This document shows positions 24,304 through 34,589 of a stretch of DNA of 46,209 nt, piece by piece. The position numbers and the translations under genes are program-made. The notes beneath the pieces were generated by a model. That model had not been told where the DNA came from. It searched no databases and saw only the letters and a list, made by a program, of their open reading frames with translations. This DNA comes from Acholeplasmatales bacterium (GTDB lineage: Bacteria; Bacillota_I; Bacilli_A; Acholeplasmatales; Anaeroplasmataceae): contig JAFTDB010000002.1 in NCBI GenBank assembly GCA_017454375.1, positions 1 through 46,209 of the forward strand, written 5' to 3'. The first letter of the stretch is position 1. The number at the start of each line of letters is the position of its first letter.

Positions 24304-26121
24304 ATGAAGGGGATAAAACAAATCTTCATCTGGAGTAAAAAATATATTCCAGTATTTATTTTAATATTAGCGTTATCAATATTGCTTCAATGGCTTTTCT
24401 CATATCTACCTCTTTTTGTTCAATACTCATTTAAGATATTAGGATATGGAGATAGTGAGGTAGCATTACCTAGATTCTTACTTAATTGGTTTGAAAGTAT
24501 CGAGGGTGGAACATTAAAGATTATTTTAATGGTTTCAATCACTATGGTATTGCTTCAGGCTATCAGAAGTGTTTTAAGATTTATAGATAATTATTTCCAA
24601 GGAGCATTAGCTCAATATATCGGTCATGATATGAGAATTAAAATGTATAAACACATTTGTGATCTACCTTTCTCATATCACAACAATGCTGATATTGGTG
24701 ATTTAATTCAAAGAAGCACATCTGATATCGATCAAATATCTCAGTTTATGTCTGCCAACCTACCTAACTTCATTGGTATCTTTGTCACAGTAGGCATTGG
24801 TGCTTATCAGGTTGGTAGAATTTCACCAGTACTTATGTGGGTAAGCTTAATCATTGTTCCTATTACAGCAATATCATCAGTTATCTATTTTAGATACTGT
24901 AATAAGGCCTTTGATCAGATTGAACAAAAGGAAAGTGAAATGACTACAGTCATTCAAGAAAATGTTAATGGCGCTCGTGTTGTTAGAGCGTTCTCAAATG
25001 AATTATATGAATTTGAAAAGATGGATAAGGTAAACATCGAATATTCTAAGCGTAATGCTGATTTCATGAAGAAGATGGCATTATTCTGGGGTATTAGTGA
25101 TGGTACTGTATTCCTACAATATGCCTTAACCCTATCAACTGGTATAATATTAGCTCAAAGGGGTCTATTAGATGGTGCTGATATCATTGCTGCAATGTTA
25201 TTAATGGGTATGCTAGTATGGCCAATGAGAGGCTTGGGTAGAATGGTTGCGGCATTTGGTAAATCAAGTGTTGCGGCTAACAGAATTAAAGAAATTCTTG
25301 ATATGCCAACTGAATTTGAAAATGATGGTACACTAACACCAAAAATCAGTGGCGAGATTGAATTTAAAAATGTTTCATTTAGATTTAAAGATGATGATAG
25401 ATCACTTCTTGATGATATATCATTTAAGATTAAGCCAGGTCAAACTGTTGCCTTAGTTGGTAAGACAGGCTCTGGTAAATCAACTATTTGTAATATACTT
25501 GCTAGATTCTTAGATTATGATAGTGGTAATGTATTACTTGATGGTGTTGAGCTAAAGGATATCAATAAAAAGTATCTAAGAACTCAAATTAAATATGTAT
25601 TACAAGATCCATTCTTATTTTCAAAAACTGTTTATGAAAATATCGCAATCTCTAGAGCTGATATCAGCGATAAGGAAGTAGAGAATGCTGCCAAGATTGC
25701 GGCTATTCATAATGAGGTTATGAAATTTGATAAGGGATATAAGACAATTGTTGGTGAAAAGGGTACATCCCTTTCTGGTGGTCAAAAACAAAGAGTTGCG
25801 ATTGCGAGAATGCTTGTAAGTGATTCACCAGTAATTATCTTTGATGACTCATTATCTGCATTGGATACTAAAACTGATGTATTAATCAGAAAGGCTTTAA
25901 AGCTTAAGGATGATAAGCAAACCATGATTATTATCACTCATAGAACTACTACAGCCAAGGAATCTGATTTAATCTTAGTTTTAGATAAAGGAAAAATAGC
26001 TGACTATGGTACTCATGATGAATTAGTATCAAGAGACGGCTTATATAAGGAACTTTGGGGAATTCAGGGTCAATTAGAAGAAGAATTCTTCAATGTATTG
26101 AATAGCGAGGTGAAAGCATAA
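24304..26121 (+). CDS. ABC exporter half-transporter, degenerate Walker B subunit
   Basis: A 605-residue type IV exporter half: six membrane helices (to about 325), then a nucleotide-binding domain with Walker A GKTGSGKST (386-394), signature LSGGQ (490-494), Walker B VIIFDDSLSALD and an H-loop in IIITHRTTT. The catalytic Glu after Walker B is Asp515, the hallmark of the degenerate subunit in heterodimers of the YfiB/YfiC, LmrCD and TM287/288 type. AGGAGG precedes the ATG, and its TAA overlaps the partner ATG by one base. Substrate unknown; drugs or lipids are typical. Confidence 0.94.
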   Translation: MKGIKQIFIWSKKYIPVFILILALSILLQWLFSYLPLFVQYSFKILGYGDSEVALPRFLLNWFESIEGGTLKIILMVSITMVLLQAIRSVLRFIDNYFQGALAQYIGHDMRIKMYKHICDLPFSYHNNADIGDLIQRSTSDIDQISQFMSANLPNFIGIFVTVGIGAYQVGRISPVLMWVSLIIVPITAISSVIYFRYCNKAFDQIEQKESEMTTVIQENVNGARVVRAFSNELYEFEKMDKVNIEYSKRNADFMKKMALFWGISDGTVFLQYALTLSTGIILAQRGLLDGADIIAAMLLMGMLVWPMRGLGRMVAAFGKSSVAANRIKEILDMPTEFENDGTLTPKISGEIEFKNVSFRFKDDDRSLLDDISFKIKPGQTVALVGKTGSGKSTICNILARFLDYDSGNVLLDGVELKDINKKYLRTQIKYVLQDPFLFSKTVYENIAISRADISDKEVENAAKIAAIHNEVMKFDKGYKTIVGEKGTSLSGGQKQRVAIARMLVSDSPVIIFDDSLSALDTKTDVLIRKALKLKDDKQTMIIITHRTTTAKESDLILVLDKGKIADYGTHDELVSRDGLYKELWGIQGQLEEEFFNVLNSEVKA

Positions 26122-27944
26122 TGGAAGAGTACGATGAGACTTTAGAAGAAGAAAATTATACCCGCTATAACAATCACCCTTGGAAAAAGATTATAAAGAC
26201 AGTTATGAGACATAAGAAGTACGCAATTGGACTACTTATCTCAATTGCCTTCCTAGCATCTTTAGATGTCTTTTATCCATTCTTTAACCAATATGCTTTA
26301 CAACATTTCTTTGGTGATAATCCAAACTATGATACAGTACCTTTATTTATTACATTCTATGTAGGTATTGCATTTGTATATGGATTTGCTGTATTTGCCT
26401 TCCTATTCTTCGCAGGAAGAGTAGAGGTACATACTTCATATGAGCTAAGAAAGGATGCTTATATGAATCTTCAAAAGCTACCATTCTCTTACTTTGACAA
26501 AACTGCTCAAGGTTGGATTATGGCTAGACTTACAAGTGATGCTAGAAAACTATCAGAAATTATTTCGTGGGGTGTTTTAGATATCCTATGGAGTCTACTT
26601 AATATGGTTGGTATCTTAATTGTATTAATGGTAGTTAATATTCAATTATCAGTTATTATACTAATCGTATTACCTATTATATTATTAATAACTATCTTCA
26701 TTAACTCAAAGATCTTAAAGGCTTATAGAAATGCTAGAAGTGAAAATTCAAAAATTACTGCAGCCTTAAATGAAGGCTTTATGGGAGCTAAGGCTACTAA
26801 GTCTTTAGTAATTGAAGATAAGAATAATGAAGAATTCGTATCTAAGGCTGGAAGATACAAAAGAGCCTCTTTAAGAGCTGTTGCCCTATCAGCTTTATTC
26901 GGTCCAATTGTATTCGTAACATGCTATTTCTGTGTTGGTACAACTATCTATGTTGGTGCCTCATTATCAATAAGTTTACCACTACTTTATTTGTTTGTTG
27001 ATTACTCAATTAAGTTCTTTGATCCAGTAATGAACATCTCTCAAACTCTAGGTGATTTCAAGCAAGCTCAAGCATCTGCTGAACGTATTATTTCACTTAT
27101 TGAACAAGAAGCTGAAATAACTGATACACCAGAGGTTATTGAAAAGTATGGCACAATCTTTGAACCAAAATATGAAAACTTTGAAGAGTTACACGGTGAT
27201 GTAGAATTCAAGGATGTTACATTTACATATACTGGTAATGAAATTATATTAAAGAATTTTAATTTAAAGATTAAGGCTGGTAGTAATGTAGCCCTTGTTG
27301 GTCACACTGGATCTGGTAAATCAACAATCGTTAATTTGATTTGTAGATTCTATGAGCCTACAAGTGGTGAGATTTTAATTGATGGTAAGAATTATAAGGA
27401 TAGAAGTATCACTTGGCTACATTCTAATTTAGGATATGTATTACAAACACCACAGCTATTTACAGGTACAATACTTGAAAATGTAAAATATGGTAATTTG
27501 AATGCTACTGATGAAGAATGTATCGCAGCACTTAAGATGGTTGCGGCAGATGAATTCATTGAAAAGTTAGATGATAAATATAACACATTTGTTGGTGAAG
27601 GTGGAGGTAAATTGTCACTTGGTGAAAAGCAATTAATTTCATTTGCTAGAGCAATTGTAAAGAATCCAAAAATCTTAGTTCTTGATGAGGCTACATCATC
27701 AATCGACACTCAAACTGAAAACAAGATTCAGCGTGCAATTGAAATCGCAATGAAGGGTAGAACATCATTTATGATTGCCCATAGATTATCAACAGTTGTT
27801 AATGCTGACTTAATCTTAGTTATGAGAGATGGTGAGGTTGTTGAGAGCGGAAACCATCATGAGCTACTTAATAAAAAGGGTTATTATTTTGAGCTTTACA
27901 AGAATCAATTTGTTGAAGATTCAGTAAATGCTTTGTTGGTATAA
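26121..27944 (+). CDS. ABC exporter half-transporter, partner with active Walker B
   Basis: A 607-residue partner of the preceding gene: six membrane helices and an NBD with Walker A GHTGSGKST, Walker B ILVLDEATSSID with the catalytic Glu, and H-loop IAHRLST. Its signature is LSLGE (498-502) instead of LSGGQ. Since a site is built from Walker A/B of one half and the signature of the other, Asp515 of the partner and this altered signature fall in the same, degenerate site, leaving one competent site. Coupled translation (TAATG) fits an obligate heterodimer. A Nudix gene follows after four bases. Confidence 0.94.
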   Translation: MEEYDETLEEENYTRYNNHPWKKIIKTVMRHKKYAIGLLISIAFLASLDVFYPFFNQYALQHFFGDNPNYDTVPLFITFYVGIAFVYGFAVFAFLFFAGRVEVHTSYELRKDAYMNLQKLPFSYFDKTAQGWIMARLTSDARKLSEIISWGVLDILWSLLNMVGILIVLMVVNIQLSVIILIVLPIILLITIFINSKILKAYRNARSENSKITAALNEGFMGAKATKSLVIEDKNNEEFVSKAGRYKRASLRAVALSALFGPIVFVTCYFCVGTTIYVGASLSISLPLLYLFVDYSIKFFDPVMNISQTLGDFKQAQASAERIISLIEQEAEITDTPEVIEKYGTIFEPKYENFEELHGDVEFKDVTFTYTGNEIILKNFNLKIKAGSNVALVGHTGSGKSTIVNLICRFYEPTSGEILIDGKNYKDRSITWLHSNLGYVLQTPQLFTGTILENVKYGNLNATDEECIAALKMVAADEFIEKLDDKYNTFVGEGGGKLSLGEKQLISFARAIVKNPKILVLDEATSSIDTQTENKIQRAIEIAMKGRTSFMIAHRLSTVVNADLILVMRDGEVVESGNHHELLNKKGYYFELYKNQFVEDSVNALLV

Positions 27945-27948
27945 TTTT

Positions 27949-28404
27949 ATGGTGGAATATACTGTACTTTGTTATATTGAAAAAGAGAATAAATATTTAA
28001 TGCTTTATAGAAACAAGGAAGTTGGTGACCCTAATATGGGTATGTATATCGGCGTTGGTGGTCACATGGAAAAAGGTGAAACAAAAGAAGAAACCTTACT
28101 TCGTGAAGTCTATGAAGAAACAGGATTAAAGTTACTTGATTACACCTATCGTGGAAAGCTAATATTTTCATTCGATGGAAATGATGAAATTGCTTATTTA
28201 TACACATCAAAAAGCTTCTCTGGAACAATCAAGGATGATTGCGAGGAAGGCGAACTTATGTGGGTAGATAAAGGAAAAATTAAAGATTTGAACATTTATG
28301 AAGGCGACAAATATTTCCTTGATAGACTAGATCAGGATGATAATGAGATTAATCTAAAATTGATATATAAAAATGATAAATTTATTGGATGTGAAGAGTT
28401 ATGA
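27949..28404 (+). CDS. Nudix hydrolase, MutT-like
   Basis: A 151-residue Nudix protein. VGGHMEKGETKEETLLREVY followed by EETGL is a perfect Nudix box, and the opening VEYTVLCYIEKENKYLMLYR is typical of MutT/8-oxo-dGTP diphosphatase-like members. It probably cleans oxidised nucleotides, though the substrate is not proven by sequence. ATG 27949, four bases after the ABC stop, is the most likely start; an ATG at 27928 lies inside the ABC gene. It ends in an ATGA overlap with prmC. Confidence 0.9.
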   Translation: MVEYTVLCYIEKENKYLMLYRNKEVGDPNMGMYIGVGGHMEKGETKEETLLREVYEETGLKLLDYTYRGKLIFSFDGNDEIAYLYTSKSFSGTIKDDCEEGELMWVDKGKIKDLNIYEGDKYFLDRLDQDDNEINLKLIYKNDKFIGCEEL

Positions 28405-29258
28405 AAATATCAAAATTTATTAAACAAAACGAAAAATATGCACTAGATAATAATAAAGAATCTGCGGCAGTAATATTACTCCTTGAGCATATATTAAATA
28501 TGTCCCCAACAGAATTATTTATTAATATGGAAAATGAAATATCTGATGAAGATATGAACAGATTCAATACGGAGTTTGATAAGTATATTAATCATAATAT
28601 TCCTATCCAACATATCATTGGATATTCGACATTTTATGGTTATGATTTTATCGTAAATGATGATGTATTAATCCCAAGACGTGAGACTGAAGAATTAGTT
28701 GAAAATATCTTATATAGATATGACCAATATTTCAAAGGTCAAAAGATTGATGTATGTGATTTATGCTCAGGATCTGGTAATATCGCAGTCACATTAAGTT
28801 GTGAGGAGCCTAACATGAATGTGTATGGAACTGATATTTCACCTGAAGCAATTGAGGTTGCTAAAAAGAATAATGAAAAGCTTGGTGGTAATGTAAAGTT
28901 TTTGGTTGGTGATATGCTAGAACCAGTTAAGGGAATGAAATTTGATATCTTCATTTCTAATCCTCCTTACATTCCACAGGTTCAAGAGGTTGACTCTCTT
29001 GTGAAGGACAATGAGCCTAACATTGCGTTATTTGGTGGCGAGGATGGTCTTAAGTTCTATCGTATCATCTTATCAGGTGTAAAAGATTTAATTAAAGATA
29101 AGGCAATGATATGCTTCGAGCATGGCTATGAAATGAGAGAATCACTTCATAAGATTATTAAAGAAAATCTTGGCGATGATGTTAAGATTGAAACTTTAAA
29201 AGATTTAGAAGGAAAGGATCGTATGACATTTATTTATGTCGGTGATTTCAAATGGTAA
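28401..29258 (+). CDS. prmC: Peptide chain release factor glutamine methyltransferase
   Basis: A 285-residue HemK/PrmC protein. The N-terminal helical domain is followed by the linker IPIQHIIGYSTFYGYDFIV, VLIPRRETEELVE, a SAM-binding strand VCDLCSGSGNIAVTLS and the catalytic FISNPPYIP motif that binds the glutamine of the GGQ loop. It methylates release factors RF1/RF2. ATGA overlap with the Nudix gene and 7-base overlap with the downstream threonylcarbamoyl synthase; prmC next to a Sua5/YrdC gene is a common Bacillota arrangement. prfA is not adjacent here. Confidence 0.96.
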   Translation: MKISKFIKQNEKYALDNNKESAAVILLLEHILNMSPTELFINMENEISDEDMNRFNTEFDKYINHNIPIQHIIGYSTFYGYDFIVNDDVLIPRRETEELVENILYRYDQYFKGQKIDVCDLCSGSGNIAVTLSCEEPNMNVYGTDISPEAIEVAKKNNEKLGGNVKFLVGDMLEPVKGMKFDIFISNPPYIPQVQEVDSLVKDNEPNIALFGGEDGLKFYRIILSGVKDLIKDKAMICFEHGYEMRESLHKIIKENLGDDVKIETLKDLEGKDRMTFIYVGDFKW

Positions 29259-29803
29259 TTATATTTCCTACTGATACAGTATATGGAATAGGTACACCAA
29301 TCTTTGATATTGATGGAATTAATAAAATATACAAATTAAAAAACAGATCAAAATCTAAACCGCTTGCGTGTCTATGTAAGGATTTAGAACAAATCAAAAG
29401 GATTGCTAAAATCAATAAGATTGAAGAAGCAATAATTAATGAATATATGCCTGGTGCTTTAACTATAATTGCTGAAGCTAAGGATGAAGTAAAAGAGAAA
29501 ATTGGTTATGAAACTATAGGTGTTAGAATCCCTAATAATAAGCTTGCAATCTCACTACTAGATAAGTGTGGCCCAATGCTTACAACATCAGTTAATGAGA
29601 GTGGTGAGGAACCAATCAATGATTATAAGATAATCGAAAAAATCTATGGTAGCGATGTTGATAAAGTCTATCATGATGATGAAAAAATGATGAAAATTTC
29701 ATCTACAGTAGTTACAATTAAAGAAAATAATGTTATAATACTTCGCGATGGTTTTATTAAAAAAGAACAAATTGAAAAGACAATTAAGGAGAATAATATA
29801 TGA
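29252..29803 (+). CDS. L-threonylcarbamoyladenylate synthase (Sua5/YrdC)
   Basis: A 183-residue YrdC-domain protein: FPTDTVYGIGTPIFD, KIYKLKNRSKSKPLACL, PGALTIIAEA, IGVRIPN and TTSVNESGE are the conserved blocks. It makes threonylcarbamoyl-AMP from threonine, bicarbonate and ATP for the t6A37 modification of ANN-decoding tRNAs. The C-terminal Sua5 domain is absent, so it is the short TsaC-like form. Overlaps prmC by 7 bases and the following glycosyltransferase by 4. Confidence 0.94.
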   Translation: MVIIFPTDTVYGIGTPIFDIDGINKIYKLKNRSKSKPLACLCKDLEQIKRIAKINKIEEAIINEYMPGALTIIAEAKDEVKEKIGYETIGVRIPNNKLAISLLDKCGPMLTTSVNESGEEPINDYKIIEKIYGSDVDKVYHDDEKMMKISSTVVTIKENNVIILRDGFIKKEQIEKTIKENNI

Positions 29804-30702
29804 AAATATGTTATGGAATGCTAATATCTTCTAAATATGAGCAAGTTAAAAGATTAATTAATACATTAAATGTTAATGATAATGAATTAGTTATCTTAAT
29901 TGATAAGAAGTCAGAAGAATTATATCAAAAGCTATATTCTGAATTCTCATCTGATCCACATATCCATTTCATTGAAGAACGTTTCGATGTTGCATGGGGT
30001 GGAATTACTACTTCAGCAGCAACAGTATCATTAATGAAGAATACTCTTAATTTAGATTATGATTACTTCACAATGGTATCAGAAAGCTGCCTACCTTTAT
30101 ATCCAGATGAAGAAATCAAAGGATTCTTAGAAAGACATAAAGGAACTGAATTCATCGATGTTAGATTCGACTGGACAAAGAGAAGTAGATTATATCTAGC
30201 TCATCCAAAGCCATATAATGCATGGCAAAGAAAGCATCGTAACATTTTAGCATTCTGGGATGTATTACGTGATACATTATTCGGCTGGGCAATTGGCAAG
30301 AATAAAAGATTTAAATCTCATCATGTTCCTACAACACTTCTTTGGTATAGTGTTACAAAAGAATGTGCTAGATACATGGTAGAAACAATCGAGAAAGAAG
30401 ATTTATTAAAGGCATACGAAAATACATTAATTGCTGATGAACATATTTTCGCAGAAGTTATATTAAAATCTCCTTACTATGATAAATTATTTATAAAAGG
30501 TATTAGAGGTGCAGCATTACTATATTGTGACTGGTATACACTTAAAGCACCTAGAACATTATCTATGAAGGATTATAAGAAATTCTATAATCCAAAACAC
30601 CCATGCCTATACGCTAGAAAGTTTGATTTAAAAACTTATCCAGATGTAGTAGAAAAGGTATACGAAAATAGAAACAACAAGAACTTTAAATGTCCTTGGT
30701 AA
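29800..30702 (+). CDS. GT14-type glycosyltransferase (core-2/I-branching-like)
   Basis: A 300-residue protein of the core-2/I-branching N-acetylglucosaminyltransferase family (GT14) as found in bacteria. GMLISSKYEQVKRLINTL, HFIEERFDVAWGGITTSAAT, YDYFTMVSESCLPLYPDEEI and the later ADEHIFAEVIL region match the family order. It has no signal or membrane segment. Bacterial members decorate surface glycans or polysaccharides; donor and acceptor are unknown here. Last gene of the long operon from the ABC exporter, in an ATGA overlap with the preceding gene and ended by the terminator at 30713. Confidence 0.85.
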   Translation: MKICYGMLISSKYEQVKRLINTLNVNDNELVILIDKKSEELYQKLYSEFSSDPHIHFIEERFDVAWGGITTSAATVSLMKNTLNLDYDYFTMVSESCLPLYPDEEIKGFLERHKGTEFIDVRFDWTKRSRLYLAHPKPYNAWQRKHRNILAFWDVLRDTLFGWAIGKNKRFKSHHVPTTLLWYSVTKECARYMVETIEKEDLLKAYENTLIADEHIFAEVILKSPYYDKLFIKGIRGAALLYCDWYTLKAPRTLSMKDYKKFYNPKHPCLYARKFDLKTYPDVVEKVYENRNNKNFKCPW

Positions 30703-30712
30703 TAAGAAAACA

Positions 30713-30742
30713 AAAACGGAATCAGAGCGATTCCGTTTTATT
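30713..30742. terminator. Bidirectional terminator
   Basis: AAAACGGAATC (30713-30723) pairs with GATTCCGTTTT (30729-30739), loop AGAGC, A-run and T-run on the two sides. It serves the converging GT14 and DUF5662 genes; the DUF5662 stop lies in its tail. Confidence 0.9.
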
Positions 30743-31274
30743 TATATTCCTTCGTATTTTTGTTTTTCTTCATATATTTGAATAATGCTTTTTCACCATT
30801 ATCTGCATAATATTTAAGTAGTGATTCAAGAAGTACTCTAGTATCAGGATGCATAGGAATAGAATTGCCTTCATAATAGAAGTAATCTAGTGGATCTCTT
30901 AATGTGAATTCCTTTTTCTTATACACCTTTGATGCGGCAATACGATCACATATTGATTCATAAACATAACGCTTTGGTACACGTACTGGTTCATATTCTT
31001 TGGTGTTGACATTCATATCAATCCAGTACTCCATATGGTGCTTGTTTCTGCCCTTGTGATGCATCCAGGCAAGGGAATATCCACGATCGCTACGTTCAGC
31101 TAGATGAGGAGACTTTGTTCCTAAGAAATACTTGGCTCCATTCCAAAATTCTGTGATGCCATATTTAGATAAATCATGTAATAAGCCTTGTTTATAAAGA
31201 CCACATTTAAAACAGTAATGCATTACTAAATGTCTATGCTTTGTAATTGTCAAAAAATGCTTTATTGGATGCAT
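30738..31274 (-). CDS. DUF5662 family protein
   Basis: A 178-residue protein matching DUF5662: HRHLVMHYCFKCGLYKQGLL, HDLSKYGITEFW, the segment around SDRGYSLAWMHHKGRNKHH and CDRIAASKVY. Many conserved His and Asp residues (HDLSK, HHKGRNKHH) suggest a metal site, possibly HD-domain related (inference). Function unknown. It follows a small HTH-like gene by three bases in the same direction, so the two are probably co-transcribed. Confidence 0.82.
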   Translation of the reverse strand: MHPIKHFLTITKHRHLVMHYCFKCGLYKQGLLHDLSKYGITEFWNGAKYFLGTKSPHLAERSDRGYSLAWMHHKGRNKHHMEYWIDMNVNTKEYEPVRVPKRYVYESICDRIAASKVYKKKEFTLRDPLDYFYYEGNSIPMHPDTRVLLESLLKYYADNGEKALFKYMKKNKNTKEYK

Positions 31275-31277
31275 AAT

Positions 31278-31487
31278 CTAATCATTTCTCCTATCTGTTT
31301 TATAATAAAAATAATCCTCTGAACAGTTGAAATGTTTGAGTATTTTTTTGAGCTTTCTATGCCCAATTTTTTCGCCGTTTAGTAGATCATTTACATCATC
31401 AATTTTTAACTTCAAATTTGAAGCTAAAAGCTCGATTGATGTTAGATATTCATCCTGTTCTAATAATTCATACAACCTATTTTTCAT
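31278..31487 (-). CDS. Small HTH-like protein
   Basis: A 69-residue basic protein. YLTSIELLASNLKLKIDDVN followed by DLLNGEKIGHRKLKKILKHF looks like an XRE-type helix-turn-helix of minimal size. GGTTGGTGAT lies 7 bases before the ATG. It is upstream of the DUF5662 gene with a 3-base gap. It may regulate that gene; it could also be an unrelated small protein. Confidence 0.65.
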   Translation of the reverse strand: MKNRLYELLEQDEYLTSIELLASNLKLKIDDVNDLLNGEKIGHRKLKKILKHFNCSEDYFYYKTDRRND

Positions 31488-31588
31488 AGTTAATCACCAA
31501 CCTAGGATACCGTTATTATATATCATTTTTTGATATTAAAAAATAATTATTTATGCTAAAATAATTTTTAGAAAAGAGTTGAGTATTT

Positions 31589-32005
31589 ATGAATTATAAA
31601 TTCTATACATCTGCTTTGGTTGATGATATAAAACCAATTAATTTAAAATATGAATATATTAAGAATCCTAAGATGCTTTATGATATCTTATCTGATGCTT
31701 GGTGTAAGGAAACTTGTGCTCCTAGAATGCAGGATAGATGGGGTGAAGATAATAAGACACTTGGTCAATGCTCAATTACAGCGTTCCTAGCTCAAGATAT
31801 CTTTGGTGGTGAAGTTTATGGTGTTCCACTAGGAGATGGGAACTATCACTGCTTCAATATTATTGATGGAATTTCTTTTGACTTAACCAGTGAACAATTT
31901 GACCACCCGCTTGATTATGGCAAATCTGTTAAACAATTAAGAGAAGTACATTTCAAAAAAGAAGAAAAGTATCAAAGATATCTAAATTTGATGTCTAAAA
32001 TTTAA
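31589..32005 (+). CDS. YunG-like protein
   Basis: A 138-residue protein resembling the Bacillus YunG family: an early WCKETCAPRMQDRW segment, LGQCSITAFLAQDIFGGEVY with a conserved Cys, then NYHCFNIIDGISFDLTSEQF with conserved His and Asp. The Cys-His-Asp order is that of papain/transglutaminase-like folds, so a hydrolase activity is conceivable, but the family has no established function. Monocistronic, followed by a long-loop terminator. Confidence 0.78.
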   Translation: MNYKFYTSALVDDIKPINLKYEYIKNPKMLYDILSDAWCKETCAPRMQDRWGEDNKTLGQCSITAFLAQDIFGGEVYGVPLGDGNYHCFNIIDGISFDLTSEQFDHPLDYGKSVKQLREVHFKKEEKYQRYLNLMSKI

Positions 32006-32019
32006 TAAGTTTTAAAAAT

Positions 32020-32076
32020 AAGCCTTTAAATCTAGTTTTAGTAAAACGTTTTATCATCGGATTTAAAGGCTTTTTT
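32020..32076 (+). terminator. Terminator with long stem
   Basis: AAGCCTTTAAATC (32020-32032) pairs perfectly with GATTTAAAGGCTT (32060-32072), followed by TTTTTT. The 27-base loop holds a smaller palindrome, TAAAACGTTTTA. Confidence 0.85.
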
Positions 32077-32187
32077 CGTGTATTTAGGAAATATATTATA
32101 ATTTTTATATAAAAATTTTAATATTTGTGATAAAATAATACGGCCTATGCACATAAATTGGCATAGTGTAATTAGGAGGTTATTTTT

Positions 32188-34581
32188 ATGGCTGAATATA
32201 ATCATATTAAAATTGAAAAGAAATGGCAAAAATATTGGGAGGATAATGATACATTCAAAACAGATGTATGGGATTTTTCAAAGCCTAAATTTTATGCCTT
32301 AGATATGTTCCCTTATCCATCAGGACATGGTCTACATGTTGGTCACCCAGAAGGTTATACAGCATCAGACATCGTTTCTAGAATGAAGAGAATGCAAGGT
32401 TACAATGTATTACACCCAATGGGATGGGATACATTTGGTTTACCTGCTGAGCAATATGCAATTCAAACTGGTAAGCACCCTAATGGATTTACTCAAGCAA
32501 ACATTGCTACATTCAAAAGACAATTAAAATCACTTGGTTTCTCATTTGACTGGAGCAAGGAAATCTCAACTTGTGATCCTAAGTATTACAAATGGACACA
32601 ATGGATTTTTGAAAAGCTTTATGAAAAGGGTCTTGCAAAACAAATAGATATGCCAGTTAACTGGTGTGAGGAATTAGGCACAGTTCTCGCTAACGATGAA
32701 GTAATCGATGGTAAGAGTGAACGTGGTGGATTCCCAGTTGTAAGAAAGAATATGAAGCAATGGGTTCTAGAAATTCCTGCATATGCTGAAGAATTACTAG
32801 AAGGCCTTGATAGAATAGATTGGTTTGAATCTACAAAGGAAATGCAACGTAACTGGATTGGTAAATCAGTTGGTGCTTATGTTGATTTCACTGTAGATGG
32901 AACAAATAAGAAGTTCACAGTATTTACAACAAGATGTGACACATTATTTGGTGCTACATATTGTGTTCTTGCTCCTGAGCATGAGCTTGTAAATGAAATT
33001 ACTACAGCAAAGCAAAAGGGTGCAGTAAAAGAATACCAAGATGCTTGTGCTAGCAAGAGCGAGATTGAAAGAACTGAGCTTAATAAAGATAAGACAGGCG
33101 TATTTACTGGTGCGTATGCAATCAATCCAGTAAATGGAAATAAAATGCCAATTTGGATTTCTGATTATGTACTATCATCATATGGTACAGGCGCTATTAT
33201 GGCTGTTCCTGCTCACGATAGCAGAGACTATGCCTTCGCTAAGAAATTCGGCCTAGATATTATCCAAGTATTAGAAGGTGGAGATATCACAAATGAAGCT
33301 TATGAAGGAGATGGATTGCATATTAATTCAGGCTTCCTTGATGGCTTAAATAAGGAAGATGCTATTAACAAGATGGTTGAATTCTTAAAGGCTAACAAGA
33401 TTGGTGAAAAGAAGGTAACATATAGACTTCGTGATTGGATCTTTGCTAGACAACGTTATTGGGGAGAACCAATCCCAGTTGTTCATTATGATGATCATGA
33501 TGAATTATTACCTCTTAGTGAGCTTCCTCTAGAACTTCCAGAGCTTTCTGACTACAAGCCAAAGGTTAGTGGAACATCACCTCTAGCTAACGCAACAGAT
33601 TGGGTTAACTATAAGGGCGGTAAAAGAGAAACAAACACAATGCCTGGTTCTGCCGCATCAAGCTGGTATTTCATGCGTTATATTGATCCACAAAATGATA
33701 AAGAATTTGCCAACAAGGAATTACTTGATCATTGGTTACCAGTTGATTTATATATCGGCGGAAGTGAACACACAGTTGGTCACTTACTATACTCAAGATT
33801 CTGGACAAAGTTCTTACATGATGAAGGTTATCTAGAATGTGATGAACCATTCAAGAAGCTAGTTCATCAAGGTATGATCCTAGGTGAGAACAATGAAAAG
33901 ATGAGTAAGAGTAGAGGAAATGTCGTAAACCCTGATGATATCGTTGAGATGTATGGTGCTGATACACTTCGTCTATATGAAATGTTCATGGGACCACTTG
34001 AGGCAACTAAGCCTTGGAACACTGATTCAGTTGGTGGTGCTAGAAAGTTCTTAGATAGAGTATATAGATTAATTGCTTCTAACGAATACAATACTAGAAT
34101 TGATGATAACTATGATAAGAATTTAGAAAAGCTATATCATCAAACAGTTAAAAAGGTTACAAATGATTTTGAGGCTCTAGCATTCAATACTGCTATTTCT
34201 CAAATGATGGTATTTGTAAATGAAGCATATAAGGCTGAGCATATTTATAAAGGCTTCATTGAAGGCTTTGTAAAATTATTATCACCTATCGCTCCACATA
34301 TCTGTGAAGAGTTATGGCAAATTTTAGGACATGAAGGAAGCCTTGCTTATGAAGCATGGCCAACATACGATGAAGCCTTACTTAAGGATAACGAAGTAGT
34401 TTATGCTGTATCTGTTAATGGTAAGCTAAGAGATAAGATGCTAATCGATGTTAATGCTTCAAAGGAAGAAGTTCAAAAGCTTGTCCTAGATAATGAAAAG
34501 ATTAAGAAATATACTGATGGACACGAAATCGTAAAGGTAATTGTTGTACCTGGAAAGATTTGTAACATCGTTATAAAGTAG
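32188..34581 (+). CDS. leuS: Leucyl-tRNA synthetase
   Basis: A 797-residue class I synthetase. The HIGH-type motif is in [19 protein letters not shown]. The CP1 editing domain lies at about 220-400 ([20 protein letters not shown]), KMSKS is in [12 protein letters not shown], and an anticodon-binding domain and C-terminal VNGKLRD domain follow. It charges tRNA-Leu and edits mischarged tRNA; the tRNA-Leu(UAG) gene at 42461 is one of its substrates. AGGAGG precedes the ATG. The leader (32077-32187) lacks T-box motifs but has a small hairpin CTATGC/GCATAG. sufC follows after 8 bases. Confidence 0.98.
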   Translation: MAEYNHIKIEKKWQKYWEDNDTFKTDVWDFSKPKFYALDMFPYPSGHGLHVGHPEGYTASDIVSRMKRMQGYNVLHPMGWDTFGLPAEQYAIQTGKHPNGFTQANIATFKRQLKSLGFSFDWSKEISTCDPKYYKWTQWIFEKLYEKGLAKQIDMPVNWCEELGTVLANDEVIDGKSERGGFPVVRKNMKQWVLEIPAYAEELLEGLDRIDWFESTKEMQRNWIGKSVGAYVDFTVDGTNKKFTVFTTRCDTLFGATYCVLAPEHELVNEITTAKQKGAVKEYQDACASKSEIERTELNKDKTGVFTGAYAINPVNGNKMPIWISDYVLSSYGTGAIMAVPAHDSRDYAFAKKFGLDIIQVLEGGDITNEAYEGDGLHINSGFLDGLNKEDAINKMVEFLKANKIGEKKVTYRLRDWIFARQRYWGEPIPVVHYDDHDELLPLSELPLELPELSDYKPKVSGTSPLANATDWVNYKGGKRETNTMPGSAASSWYFMRYIDPQNDKEFANKELLDHWLPVDLYIGGSEHTVGHLLYSRFWTKFLHDEGYLECDEPFKKLVHQGMILGENNEKMSKSRGNVVNPDDIVEMYGADTLRLYEMFMGPLEATKPWNTDSVGGARKFLDRVYRLIASNEYNTRIDDNYDKNLEKLYHQTVKKVTNDFEALAFNTAISQMMVFVNEAYKAEHIYKGFIEGFVKLLSPIAPHICEELWQILGHEGSLAYEAWPTYDEALLKDNEVVYAVSVNGKLRDKMLIDVNASKEEVQKLVLDNEKIKKYTDGHEIVKVIVVPGKICNIVIK

Positions 34582-34589
34582 GAGTTTTT

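Noticed and set aside
32077..32187. T-box riboswitch before leuS (and in the lysS leader)
   Set aside because: No T-box consensus, specifier stem or antiterminator pairing is present; the leader has only a 6-bp hairpin, and the lysS gap is 79 bases.
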